A model generated the notes under the pieces. That model saw only the letters and a program-made list of their open reading frames with translations, had not been told where the DNA came from and made no database searches. 64,000 bases of DNA from Diplonema papillatum. Lineage: Eukaryota > Euglenozoa > Diplonemea > Diplonemida > Diplonemidae. The DNA lies in NCBI GenBank assembly GCA_030068145.1, contig JAPJBO010000101.1, positions 248,001 through 312,000 of the forward strand, written 5' to 3'. A program made the position numbers and the translations under genes. Below, one piece after another: positions 31,680-43,674 of this stretch (within the stretch, counting starts at the first letter, position 1; every line of letters begins with the position of its first letter).

Positions 31680-33354
31680 GCAGCACGCTTCGCGACCTTG
31701 GAATTGAATTGGCTGGACTAGAGCACCCGAGGCTGCGTTTCGAGCAGGTTGCACCAGCACGGTAACGATGGTCGACGGTCTTCTCGGTGACGGGAAGCTG
31801 CCAAAGAGGCTTCAAAGCGGGCATCATAGGTCAACATCAGCGAAACTACCCAAAGTCGCAAGTGCAAGAGCCGTGAGGGTTGCAGCCTTCGTCTGCCACG
31901 GAACGTGGTGGCTGGTGATCTTCCAGAGATCTGTCGACTATAAGCCGTCGAGATGGAGCGGCGGACGCTCCTCTTTTTCGCCGTCTACATCGAAGTCGGG
32001 AGAGGAAGTCTCAGTTTCAACTCCGGAAACTTGGAATCGCTTCGGCACGGCAGAACCCGTCCAAAAGAAGATGGTTCCTGTCCCCCGCGTCTGAGACGCA
32101 GCCTTCTTTTGCCTCACGGTTCTCGCGGGTCGGGGGGCCATGCGCAATTTGGATAAGTTGAGCGGAAGGCCAGACTCTTCTGACATCCCCCACCTGCCCA
32201 CCAACGATGCAATCTGTTAGCCCAGCTTGTGGTTCTGCGGAGCTTGATCCCTGGCGAAGCGAAGAGAAGTGAAGTAGTAAAAGAAGGACCCCAGTAGCAT
32301 CAAACAAGCAAAGTTTTGCGAATCGCGCGTGGTCTCTTGCCGTCGCGTCCTGCACAAGCAGAGAACTCGACCTTGCTTCTTTTGGGCGGGCAGAGCAGCA
32401 GGGAATAAAACAAAAAAGAAAAGTTGCGAGTTCTTTTGCGCCGTTGTTGTTTCCACCGCTACTTCATTTAAGGTTTGTCGTGCAAGATCGCAGCTTTCCA
32501 GCATGCTCGTAGTTGGCTTGCGCACCCTTCGAAAGGGACGATCGCAGTATGCCATGATGAAGGGGAACAACAGGGACAGTGAACGGGTCCGAGAAACTTG
32601 GCTCTCCAGGTTTTGAGGTCCCTGAGGTCGATCCCTATCTCCTGGCACTGCATGTCATGGCCGGCGGTGTCTTTCACTGACAAGTGCCTGACGCCACGCG
32701 TGAGATCTCCACGGTGTATCGCGGTCTTTCACGGTCTATCAGGGGTGGAAGGACCGGCTCAAAGACCTACGTGCCAATCGCCGCGCGTAGGTCGACCACA
32801 GTGTCACGTCGCTGTACTTGCGACACAGCTGCCGGTACCGCTGTGCACCTTCTAGCACCACCGAGGAGAGGACGAGTCCGCGCTCCAAACGACCGCTTCG
32901 GGCAAGGGTGGTTGCTAGGTGTCTGGCCACTGCCTGCGCGTCGTGCGAAGAAGGCACCGAAGCCGTGACGACGTACGTCTTCGCCGCCACCGATCGGCTT
33001 TTGGGAAAGGCCGCGGATTCTCGGGAAAACCCGGGCAGCGCCCCCGCCTGAAACCTCGCAGCAGCCGCCGGCGTCGCCCCGCCCGCCGACGACGGCGGAG
33101 ACGATGCCGGACGCCGCGGCGCGCAGGCACTCCGCGTTCCGGTCGTCGTCTTCGGGGCAACCCAGCAGGGTCACGCGGATGCCCGACCACGCTCGGGGCT
33201 TTGGTATTAGGTACAGGTGCGGTGGAGTGACAAGTGGTCGAGCCGGGTGAGGAACCTCTCTTTTCTCTCTGTGCAGTCGAAACTCATAGCTGCCCACAAC
33301 AACAGACACAAGGAAACCAAAAAAGGAAAAGCGAGATCAGTGACAAACAACAAG
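31680..33354. other. Spacer upstream of the PABPN1-like gene
   Basis: It holds an inverted gatagaccg repeat fragment (~32705-32748) and a possible minus-strand coding fragment (~32715-33190). A pyrimidine tract ending gtgcag (33271-33276) lies 78 bp before the next start codon and looks like a 3' splice site. Confidence 0.45.
32715..33190 (-). other. Possible minus-strand coding fragment, unassigned
   Basis: Two adjacent minus-strand frames read like protein (e.g. GIRVTLLGCPEDDDRNAECL, then KTYVVTASVPSSHDAQAVAR), with a frame change near 32990. No start, family or splice pattern is clear. It would be the only gene on this strand. It could be a gene relic or chance in GC-rich DNA. Confidence 0.2.
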
Positions 33355-34770
33355 ATGTCGGACGATGATCAGCGGGATGACGACCGGACTCCGAAGAGCG
33401 AGGACGATGACACCGATGCGGTGAAGCGCGAAGAAGTGATCGAAGAAGACGCCGACAGTGAATCGCTGGCCGGTTCCGAGGACTCCATCGACGTGCACAT
33501 CAAGGACCTGAAGGAAAAAGCAGCCGTGCACGAACAAAACGTGGAAAAGCTGAGGCGGTCTGTCAAGAACAAAGACCCCGACGAACGAACCATTTACGTC
33601 GGCCAAGTCGACCTGTCCACCCTCCCCGAAGAGCTGTATTTCGATGTGTTCCGGGACGCCGGTGAGGTGAGCAAGATAGTCATTCACACGGACCCGATGT
33701 CTTCTCTCCCGCGTGGTTCTGCATACGTCGAATTTGAGGTCTGCCCTCTTCGTAAGCACACTGCAGACAGAATTGGTTTGCGCGTGTGCGTGGCGGTTGA
33801 TCGCCCTCCCGCGTTTCTAATCTGGAGCAGGGACTGTGTCCCAGCACATACTGCCTACGTCTTTTAAGTTTTCACAACAATAGGGCAGGCAACTTGCACA
33901 TACTAAAAACGAAGAAGAACAAGAATAGGCGCGAGTTTGCTCTTGTATAAGTGAGTCATCCGAGCGGTCAAGCCGTAAATCTTCTATACGTACAGGATCT
34001 CGACGGTGCTGAAAAGGCTTTGAAAAAGAATGGGCTCAACTGGAGAGGGCTCAAGCTGCAGATTTGCATGAAGCGGGATCCGCCAAACCCATCGATCACG
34101 CGTCTCGACTTAGGCATGGGGCTCATGATGCGAGTATGGTCATTTCTTTCCGCCGTACATCGCAAGCAAGAAACTTAACAACCTAGCTGCTGCCTGCGAA
34201 GAAAATTGGTGTTTCGTCTTAGAATCGACATTGTTACCCCTGTGCTCCTCGGACGCTGCTACTTCGCATCGTTCAGGATAGTACAAATTACTGTCCGTTG
34301 TGACATCTTCATGACGAGATGGAAAGAAGTCGAGCTTGTGTTACAAGCGAGGTGTCACAGGGGCTCCTAGTGATTGGAATGATCGCACCAAATTACCTAG
34401 CAATGCTCACACGACAACTGTAACGACCAAACTAGAAACTAAAAGCAATGATCATACGGGAGTCAGCTGACATCACGCCACTACAGCAGGCACCACACAA
34501 CTGTACAATCAGCAGAACTATGGCAATACTGACACCACAACGCAGCAACCGCCCCCTGGACTTGCAGCCGCAGGCCGGCCGTTCGGTAAAGGAATGATGG
34601 CAGGTGCCGGGATAGGCAAAGGCGCACCGATGATGGGAAAAGGCCTGGCTGGCGCGCCGCTGCCGGCAACTGCCGGAATGCCCATCATGCCCGGCGGCGA
34701 ATTCTACTCTCGGGGCCGCAACATGTGCCTCCCGCCGAGCGCGGGCGCCCCAGTCTACGCCCCGTACTGA
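33355..34770 (+). CDS. PABPN1: PABPN1/Pab2-like nuclear poly(A)-binding protein
   Basis: Proposed exons 33355-33738, 33996-34101 and 34487-34770 give ~257 residues. An acidic N-terminus (EEDADSESLAGSEDS) leads into a helical segment with DIKDLKEKAA-like character. One RRM follows (DERTIYVGQVD as RNP2, GSAYVEFE as RNP1). This acidic, coiled, RRM order is the layout of PABPN1 and Pab2, which bind poly(A) in the nucleus and control tail length. The last exon is Gly/Met/Pro-rich with GKG motifs and ends SAGAPVYAPY, recalling the aromatic SPY end of PABPN1. The first splice is secure. The second is inferred: donor gtctcg at 34102 keeps frame with acceptor ctacag, while a more typical donor at 34134 would need another exon. 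The start ATG follows a stop-free purine-rich leader. Confidence 0.75.
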
Positions 34771-36126
34771 CACTCACAGCTGCCCCACCGCTGAATTCTT
34801 CGGGTTTCGCGGCATTCGGCGTGATCCCAGCTGCCCGCTTTTGCAAAAGGGCTACGAAAGGGTCGGCTTGTAAGTCCGTTTTGCTAAGGGATGCACAGGC
34901 GTGCTTAGGACGTGCCCAGAATCCGGAGTGACCATCACGCATTGGCGGCAACTGTGGGGATGTCCGCAGTTCGCCACAAGCAGAAAGGCCCCTGGCAATG
35001 TATGCGCTAGCTGCACATGTCCTGCTGGTGGACCAAGACCTCTTCGCTGGGTCCCTGGACGCACTAAGCATCGTGGCGCTACGTGCACCGATAGTTCGTA
35101 CATCCAACACCGTCTACATGACAGAGATAAGAGCCGTTACACGCGGCTAGCGTTGCGCCTTCCGTCTCGTCGCTGAGCAGTTCGCTTCGTGAAGTCGAGG
35201 TGACAGAACAGGCCGCCGCAAATCCGTTTGTTCTAAGAGTTTGCGCGAGGCTGGGGCAGGTGTCACCGGCCATCGCTTACCTGGCGCTCTATTTTAATTT
35301 GACTGTCTCGAGCTACGCAGACCGCATCGAGAACCCGGATTTCGGTGTGGCTGAGCTCGCTTCGCAGGATGAGGTTCTACGACAAGCGGCCGACAAAGGC
35401 ACTGCACTGTATCGTTTCTAAAGAGGAGCTTACGACACGTCCTCTTGTCGGCAGAAGCATGCACCGCTCATGAGTCTGCTCATCGCTATCCTGCCTCGGT
35501 TTGTGCACCTTGCTGTGATTTGCACCGTCTGTGACTCGTGAATACGTTGTACAATCGATGCCCTGATAGGGTACCGAAATCATGAGGGGGGCCGCTCGTC
35601 TGTTCAGGGGATTGCTTCTTGTTGTTTTAATCCAATCGCCCTTGTTCCCGTGGGACTACGTCGCAGAAAGGCCCTCTAGCTGCTCAAAGAAGTTTGTTCG
35701 GAAGTCAAGAAGAATGCCCTGCCGTGCCTTTGTACGTTCTCGGGCGAAGGAGGACTTCTCCACCTCTTCCACGGTCGATGTAGGAGGCATACCAGGTACA
35801 CAGGACCGGCATATACACTGCTGCAGGACCGCGCTGCGCGGTCGGAAGGACACTCGGAAGCAGAGATATAGACTAGTCTAGACTTTACACGAGCGACCCG
35901 GAAATAAACAGTCAATCAGAAACCTCCGGAGAACCTTCCCGGTGGCCGTAGGGCATCACGACGTAGGAAAGCAATTTCCTGTATAATATTCACAGGTACG
36001 CTGCAAGGAGAATGGTCAGGACATGCAGCTTTGCGACTCCTCTCGCGTTCCTGCGCGTTTTTACTTGTTGCCAACCCAATTACCAAATAGGGTCCGCGCG
36101 GAGAGGAGAGAGAGGGGGGCTGAATA
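34771..36126. other. Spacer containing a candidate micro-gene
   Basis: Apart from the two-exon candidate at 34960-35421, the interval shows only short frames without motifs. An AG-ending tract near 35994 precedes the next gene. Confidence 0.45.
34960..35421 (+). CDS. Candidate 88-residue small protein, two exons
   Basis: A first exon 34960-34999 (MSAVRHKQKGPWQ) ends at a gtatgc donor, the preferred donor of this window. A coding-like frame with stop TAA at 35419-35421 follows. Joining at 35195 keeps the frame and gives an 88-residue product with a basic N-terminus, one likely membrane-inclined segment (SPAIAYLALYFNLTV) and a polar C-terminal helix (LASQDEVLRQAADKGTALYR). The acceptor gtgaag is weak. 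The size and shape would suit a small mitochondrial membrane subunit, but I do not recognise it. The second exon alone lacks an ATG. Confidence 0.3.
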
Positions 36127-39100
36127 ATGGACGACAGCCCAGGAGGGGATGTCATGCCGGAGCAGTTCGAAGCCTACGAGTCGCCTGACGAGTCGCCGTT
36201 GGAAGGAGAACCCGAAGAAGGGCCCCAAACCGAGCTGACGACCAACGACGAGGCGCCGCAACCGGCTCCGGTCCCCATCATGACTCGGGACAGGCACAAC
36301 ACAGCTTCCTTGCACAGTGCGGTGAGTGAAGACCATGTAGATGTCGAGCCAGCCGCGGACGAGGTGAACACCCCTGCTCCATCTGCAAACGGTCCAGCGG
36401 CGATGCAAGGGGATTATTCTTCCAAATCGGCTGCCGACGCAGGCGCAGGCGCGGTCGCGTTTGCTGAAGTTGGCGACGACTCGCTGCAGTCCGCCACGGA
36501 AGAAGCGTACGACGCACTGAGCGGAATAGACGCGCAGATACTCGAGCTGCAAGCTGCGCTGCCCACGGCGCAGGTGGGGCCGGGCGAGGCGCTGCGCAGC
36601 GTCCAGGTGCTGGTCAACAGGGTCGCGAACCTGACCGACAAATTAAACGCGGTAAGCCCGATGGCGGTCAGCTTTGACGCGCACTTGCGACAGCAGATTG
36701 ACCTCGCGAAGAGGGAGCTTCGCAACATCATGGTGGCCATCAACAGCCGTCGAGTGGAGGCCGAACGGCAGCTCTCGGAGGCCGACAACGGCACGTGTTC
36801 CGACGCCCAACAAGAACAGGCGTGCGAACCAGAAGCCGTGAAAGTGTTTTCCGAAACATTCGGGAGCGCGCAATCAACGAATCAGCACCAGTTGCCCGTC
36901 ACTTCATCTGCAACAGGGGAGACGCAGAGTGCTCAGGTCGACGAGCTCGAAGCCAGGGACCAACAAGAAGAAGACGAAGAAGACCGAACAACGCAAGTCG
37001 GCGAGCCTTCGACGCCGGGGACACCCGTAGAAATAGCCACCGACGTCTGGACCAACGTCGCCTTCCGGCTGGGCCCCCGTGGAAAAGGCGACCTGAAGAA
37101 CCTGAAGCTGCCGCTGCCCCGCACGTGGTTCGCCGGTCCGAACGCCGAGCGCGAGCTCGTCTCCCCGCTTTGCTTCGGGTCGTTGCTGCCGACCATCTGC
37201 CCGGGCGCCCCGTCGCAGTGGAAGGGCGGCGTGCCGTTTCTGTGGCACCCCGCGCGCGGCTCGTTCGCGCCGCCCCGCGGCTTCGACTCGGGCCTCCTCG
37301 ACGCCGCCGCGACCGAGCAGGGCGCCCCGCTGCAGCTGTACCTGCAGGGCGAGGGCGAGGAGAACTCGCCCGCGGCCCTCGGGCTCGGGCTGCGGGACCT
37401 GCCGCGCGCGGTCTCACCTGCGGAAATGCAGGCCTCGTACGGCAAAGAGGAAGCCGCCACCTTTGAACGCGTCGCTGATCTCCCGACCGCTGGAAAAAAC
37501 GCGACCGGACAGGTCGACACGTTGTTGTGGCCGTCGGAAGGTGATGCGTTACTGCCGCACGCCCACGACGAAGACGACGAGCGGATTACGGTCCGAGTGG
37601 CGACACGCCTGGCGCAGGGCGAGGGTCCGCTGGTGAACTACGAGATATCGATCCCGAAGCCGTGGCTGCGGGACGCGGGCCCGCCGGAAAACGGGTCCTC
37701 CGTCGGCGAAGAGCTGGTGTCGCAGCACAAGCTCGGCGGCCTCCTGCAGTCGCACTGGCCGGACGCGCCGTCTGCCTGGCGGGCCGTCCCGCACTATTGG
37801 AGCGAAACGAGGCAGTGCTTCGTGCTGGAAGAACCGTACGACCTCTCCTCCATGGGCCGCGTGCCGCAGTTCTACCTGCTCGGCAAATGGGAGCCGGACT
37901 CCAAGTCCCCCCGCACGTCGCGGCTGCACGTGTCGAACCTGCCGGCACCCCTCATACCGCCGTGCATCCCGGAGCTCGACATCACGCACTCCTCCCGCAA
38001 CACCACGCCGCCGCCGCCTGCCGACTGGGCGGCGCTGCTGACCCGTTTTTACTCGCTGCACAACCCCGAAAAACTCGCGAACGTACCCGGCCTCCTCAAG
38101 AAGTACCCGAACGGAGAGGAGCACCTGTGGCGCCTGCTCCTCGAAAAGTACAACTTAACCGAGTCCAACTGGGACGCCCCGCAGCCGCGCGCGGTCCCCG
38201 CGTCGCAGCGCAGGCTCAGCAGCCAGGCTGACCTCGTCTCGGGAGACCCGCCGGCGGCGGCTTCGCCGCACGCGCACACGCCGGTCAGGGGGCAAGGGGA
38301 CATGAACGGCTCGCACCAGCGCGGGGCCCGTGGCATCGAGTTGCCGGTCCAAGCCCGGGGTTCTCCTCCTTCCCGGTCGCCGCCGCGGACGCCGCTGCAG
38401 CAGAGGACGCACGGCGGGTCGCAGGCCACGCCGCCGCCGTCGCACCAAAAGTGGGAGTCGCTGATCCTCGGCTTCTACCGCCGGCACAACCCGGACAAGG
38501 TCAAGCGCGTCCCGAAGCTGCTGGCGCAGTTCCGCGGGAACGAGGAGAACTTGTGGGCCGCCCTCCACAACAAGTACGGCCTGCCGCTCGACGAGCCACC
38601 GCCCCTCTCGCCCCGCGAAATCGACCAGTCCCGAACCCCGGCCGAAGGCAAGACGGGCTACACGGGGGGCCACCCGGGGCCTTTCGCGGCATCTGGAACC
38701 GATGCCACGCAACAAAGTGTGGGATCACCCCCCCGCGGCCGTGGGGACGCGCACCTGCAAAGGGTTCTGCAAGGAGGCTCTCCGACGGCGTTCAAGCCGG
38801 CGGCGAAGGTCGGAGCGCGGAGTTGTAGCACGGGGAGCAGCGCGAAGCAGCAGTCGGGGCAGTCGTCGCCCGCCCGGTCGCCGCAGCGGGCGCAGGCGGC
38901 GCAGCAGCTGGCCTCGGAGGAGGAGGAGCTGATCAACCGGCAAATCGAGGAGCTGCAGCGCAAGAAGCACCAGCTCCTCGAGCAGAAGCGGCAGCAGCAC
39001 GCGCTCGGCCTCGCCCTCAACGAGGCCCTCGCCCAGTCCGGCGCGCAGCCGCCGCCGCCCCGCGGTCAGCAGCAGCAGCAGCAGCCCGCCGCCAGCCCAC

Positions 39101-42100
39101 CGCGCGCCGAACAGAACCACTACCCCTACGCAGCCTCCGACGAACGGCCGGCCCGATCTCCGTCGCAACCGTCGCATCAGACCCCCGACACGCGCGAAGC
39201 CGAGCCCGTTCAGCAGGCGGGTTACTTCGACGTGTTACCGGTTGCCCACCACGAGTCGCTGCCAAGCACGGAACCACTGAAGGTGCCGTTGGGTCTGGGC
39301 TTTAGAGCCACCCCAGTCGTTCCCGTTGCGGCTGCCTTGAACACGGCGAAGGCCGCCAATCCGGGGACGAGGGGCAGGAAGCCCGTCGGTGCCGGAGCCG
39401 CCTACACGCCGTCGGCGAAGCGGCGCGGAAGTCTGTCTTCCACGACACCTGTTGGCAGCGCTCCCCGCACGTTCACCGCCGCCGTGGGGAAAAGCCCGCG
39501 GTCGATCACCCCGCGGCGAGCGGCCTCGAACACCGCCTTGTCCGGGGTGTCCGGGAGACCGAACCCAAGCGGCGCCAAGCCCGTCGCTGAGCAGCCTGCA
39601 CATTCCACCGGCGTGCCCCGCTCCCGGACGCCGAAGAGAGCATTGGCGCATCAATCCGTCAACGCGACATCGACACAAGCCGCGCCCCAACAGGCGCCGA
39701 AGTGGGGCGTTGGTCCTGTCCTCACGAAAGCGCAGAAGCCGCTTCGCAGCATGGGCACACCGGGTGGCAAGGTTCCGAACTGGAACAACGTCAAGCCGAA
39801 GACAGAGGTCGGCGTCCGAAAGCAGAATGCACGGATGGAAACTCAACAGGCAACAGGTGGTCTTCACCAGGACGATGCTGTTGCACCGCCTAACGTTGGC
39901 ATGGCGCAGCACGCGGCCAGTCCAGAAGCCGGTCAGAAAGCTGCAGCAGGGGGTGCAGGAGCGCCTCGTGTGTCAACGTCGATGACAACGCTCTCGTCTT
40001 CGCCTCAAGAGTCAACAGATGGCGTCCCTAATCCGCTATCCCCGCAGCATCACGAGGCGTCCAGAGATTCTCCTTCGACATCTCCGCTGCGAACCAACAG
40101 CGTGCCTGCACTTGACTTCAAATCGTTCAATCAGCAGCAGCAGCAGCAGCTGCTGCCGGCACCAGACAGAGACTTGGTACCGCCCGCGGTGCTGGCCACC
40201 GAGGCGCTTCTCCGCCAAGCGGCGAACAAGCAAAAGGAAGCCGCCGCCACGAAGCAACTAGCCCAGGGCGACCTCTCCGCATCAGCCGAGTTGTCGACAT
40301 CGCCGGAGCCGCCGCAGGAGAAGCAGCCGCCGACGGCAAAGTCGCCTCCCGCAGACGTGTCTGTCGACCCCCACTACGTCCAGAACCAGCAAATGAGGAA
40401 CGTCGCCGAGTACCAGCAGCACCTGCGCCAGCAGCAGCAACCGGGCGCCGAAGCTTGCCAGCCCGCCGACGAGGCGGCAGCGCCTGCTGCTGCACGGAAA
40501 AGCTTTTCGAGACGCTCGGTTAAGCCGAGTGCCCCGGTGCAGCCCCGCAGCCGGTCTTCCGGATCCACAGCGAAGAGACGCAACTCGGCCACGCCGTCAG
40601 TCGAGGTGTGTGCCTTTCCGCTTCCTCCTTTCGCTCTCTGCGGCTTGACTCCTTCTCATTTATTTGTTCGGTGCTCCCTCGCGAGACGGTGCCTGCCACC
40701 CCAAAACGGTCCCGGCTGTGTCAGCGTGGCGTTGTTGATTTTCTGCGCTATCCACGCTCGGGCAGTGTGACAGTCAGCGGACGAGTTAGAGTGCGGAGGC
40801 CATCTCTCCGAGGAGTGTTCCGGTAGTCTCACTCTAAGGCAGGTGCTGGCCGCGGCCCTGGTCATAGATATCTCTCTAAAATTTAAGAACCTAGATTCAA
40901 AAGTTAGAAGAATGATCTTAGCTTAGTCAAAGCAATCTAAAAGACAAGAAGAAAAAACAGCAACACAGCGAACATCACGACACCAACGCGAACAAACCCA
41001 ATGGTGCTTCTCGAGAATATCTTTGAAGAGCGCGGGAACGGGTTCGTGCTCGAAACAAAGCAAACAACTCAATCTCGCTTGTTCAAACAAATCAAGTCAT
41101 CTATTCTGAAGAGTCAAGTCCTGCATTCGTGTTGCACGAACATCTCCAAGCCACAGCCGCCTACCGGCCGGAGGCAACTATACCAAGCTCCGCGCCCGCG
41201 CTCGCGCACTCCGAATCGGAGTGATTCGTCGCTCGTCGAACGCGAGGGAAATTGGAAGTCCGCCACGGTGGGATGCGCGAACACCGCGCCGCTGACGGCG
41301 ATGGAAAGGTTTGAGATGGAGCTGCGGCAGAAGGGCTTCGAGCAAGAGGTGCACTTGGAGCGCGCGGAGCAAATGCGGAAGGCGGAGTCGAAAGCCATGC
41401 GCATCCTCGAAAAGCAGCGCCACGAAGCCGAGCTGAGACACCAGCGGCTCGAAGTGAAACTTGAACGCGAAGAAGAGCTGCAAAAGAAGCGCGAGCTGAT
41501 CCGCTTCCAGCGAGAACACCGCACCCGAGTGTCGCGTGACTGGCAGCAAAAGCGGCGCCCCACCATCAGTCCGACGACCTCGCACCGGCAGTCTCTATAC
41601 GAGTACTCGAACTATAGACAAGACGATTTTGGTGACCTCTCGCGCGTCCTGAACGCAGAATATTCCTCTGTCGCAGAAGTTGGTCAATCTCACATGTGGT
41701 GTGTGCCTCTTTTTCTCGGTGGTGTTTACTTGGCAACATGTCGAAACATCAAGAGTGTTTGTCGTTTGTCGCATATAGAGTCAATTCCAATGCTGACAGC
41801 GCGATCGTGGAATGCGTAGAAGGGTAAACTGGCGGGGAAGGAAAGGAACAGCGCCGACCGAAGTCTCACACTCTCAACTCACGCAGGAAACCCGCTGACA
41901 ACTCTGTGCACGATACCGCACTGCAACCCGCCCATCAGCACAGGCAGCTCATGCAAGCTGGTGCCGGCAATAACTTTCATACGTTTGCTTCTGCGTCGCC
42001 GCAGCCGATGCTTCAGGTACATCATCCTATTTTGGTCTTCTTCCAGTCATCCCAAGTGAACGGCAACCGCTGACTGGTATATGACAAGCGGATTCTGCCA

Positions 42101-42171
42101 TACCCACTTCAAGCTACGAGTTATGCACACACCCACGCACACAGCTTTCCGACGACTATGATGCTCTGTAG
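36127..42171 (+). CDS. Large low-complexity protein with two copies each of two repeat domains
   Basis: Four exons, 36127-40605, 41157-41698, 41887-42016 and 42145-42171, give 1725 residues. The last exon is only 27 nt (LSDDYDAL). After an acidic N-terminus and a helical region, residues ~300-425 and ~485-600 are two related domains sharing a (P/K)LPRTWF / IPKPWLRD strand, a (G)SLLP/GLLQ..(C/W)P.APS.W segment and an aromatic end (LQLYLQG / PQFYLLG). Two shorter units follow at ~632-680 and ~773-822, with shared pattern W..L...FY..HNP.K...VP.LL, then EE.LW..L..KY.L. Then come a coiled coil (~931-965), Pro/Gln/Ser-rich disorder with basic patches, and, in exon 2, a charged helix with R/E/Q repeats. 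The last feature is typical of centrosomal or microtubule-associated proteins. The function is unknown. The exon 2 acceptor could be 41150 rather than 41156. Confidence 0.8.
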
Positions 42172-43674
42172 GCGGATGGGTATTCACTTCGAACTTTACT
42201 GGGGGCTTTCAGGCAAGAAACATAGTTTTGGAGGGGAGATGCAGGAGAAATGCTGTTGCGGACCAGCATCGCGGCCTCTTTCTCTCTCCTTTTCTGTTTC
42301 CCCCCCACCTCGATTCGATGCAAATACCTTGGCCGTTGCTTCTACAGCACCGTTTTTTAACCAAGCTCTTCGTTCGCAGTTCTCTTCCCCTTAGATAGAC
42401 GCCTTTTAGAGCGACCAGATAGTGACAAGACGTACATAACAGCTCCTCTTCATGACTGCGTGCCCTGAAAGGGAAAGCCCTGCCCAGTCTGTTGTACTTA
42501 CCACGACAGAACTTGTATTGGCTCTGCGTTGATCGACGCGCCCGAAAAAAAGAAGGCGGCACCATAGAACCCTCAAACGTCCCGGTCCACTGCACCAGAG
42601 CTGTAGAGCTTAGGCACGACCTTGGCCACCGCAACGTGTCGACGCTTTGCGTCGTGTGTTGCTTCCCCGCTTGTTCGATACAGTTCCAGAGTTCTTACCC
42701 ATTTTTGGCTCGGAAACGAATAGATCACGCGTTTAATCCAGCTGAAGTTGCCCGGTATGTAGGATCCACTTGTCGTCGAGAGTGATCATATCCGAGGAGA
42801 TGTGACTACGTGCGGCCCCTGGCTGGCACTGAAAGCGAACAGGATAGGATTGGCGACGATTTAGAGGTTAGTGTGAGCAACCGGGACTTGTCCCTTGAAA
42901 CCTTAGATGAAACATAAGCAACATCCCCCCCAAAAAAAAGTAGGACATTAGAGACGCTGGGCTGTCGATTTCTTCTTTTCGAGCTTCGATGCTCAGCTAG
43001 GTTTCTTCTTTTGTTTGGTCGCTACCCTACCATTTTCCTCACCCACTTTCTCTGTTGACTTGTCTATCCCAGTGCCGCCGTTGCTTCCGCTCGTTGTTCC
43101 ATTTGCCTTTTGCAGCAAGACCAACGAAGTCTCCATGATTGCAGGCCAGCCAAGTAGCGCGAGGGCTGTGCGGAGCCTGCTATGGCATGCTAGGATATAA
43201 TAGTTCGCGATGGATAGATACAATGCCTCTGATTACTTTTTGGGTATCGCTCAGCGGCGCTAAGACGCTACACAATCCGTAGCAGAGTAATCAGGCTACG
43301 GCAGCTGCGAAGCGACGATGAGGAGTGTATGTCGTGCAGAGGTGTCGCCCTCAAGTTTGAGGAGTCGACAGTCCACCAGAAGCCTGGAGAACGCTCGAAG
43401 TTGCCAAGAAGGATGGACAGTGAAGATTCCTGCGAGAACCCGAAATTGACAAAAGCAACTTTAAGCAGGATCCCAACTGAAGGAACCAGTCATTTAGTTT
43501 CGTGGCCTCATCACTACACGGCAAATCGCACTCATAGCTTTTACAGGGATCTGCCATAACACGAGCAAAGCAGACCCTCGCTCTCTGGCAAACTTAAACG
43601 TACGTTAAAGCCAGGGGAGGAATTGAACGCTATTTCGGCCGACAACCGTAGTAGCAGGTGGTTGCTCGTCAGGT
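42172..43674. other. Spacer before PDS5
   Basis: Open frames here are short and without motifs. No conspicuous repeat was noticed. Confidence 0.5.

Noticed and set aside
32739..32990. Resemblance of the minus-strand fragment to CutA-like proteins
   Set aside because: Only a loose VVTAxVPS-type start matches. The rest of the family pattern is missing.
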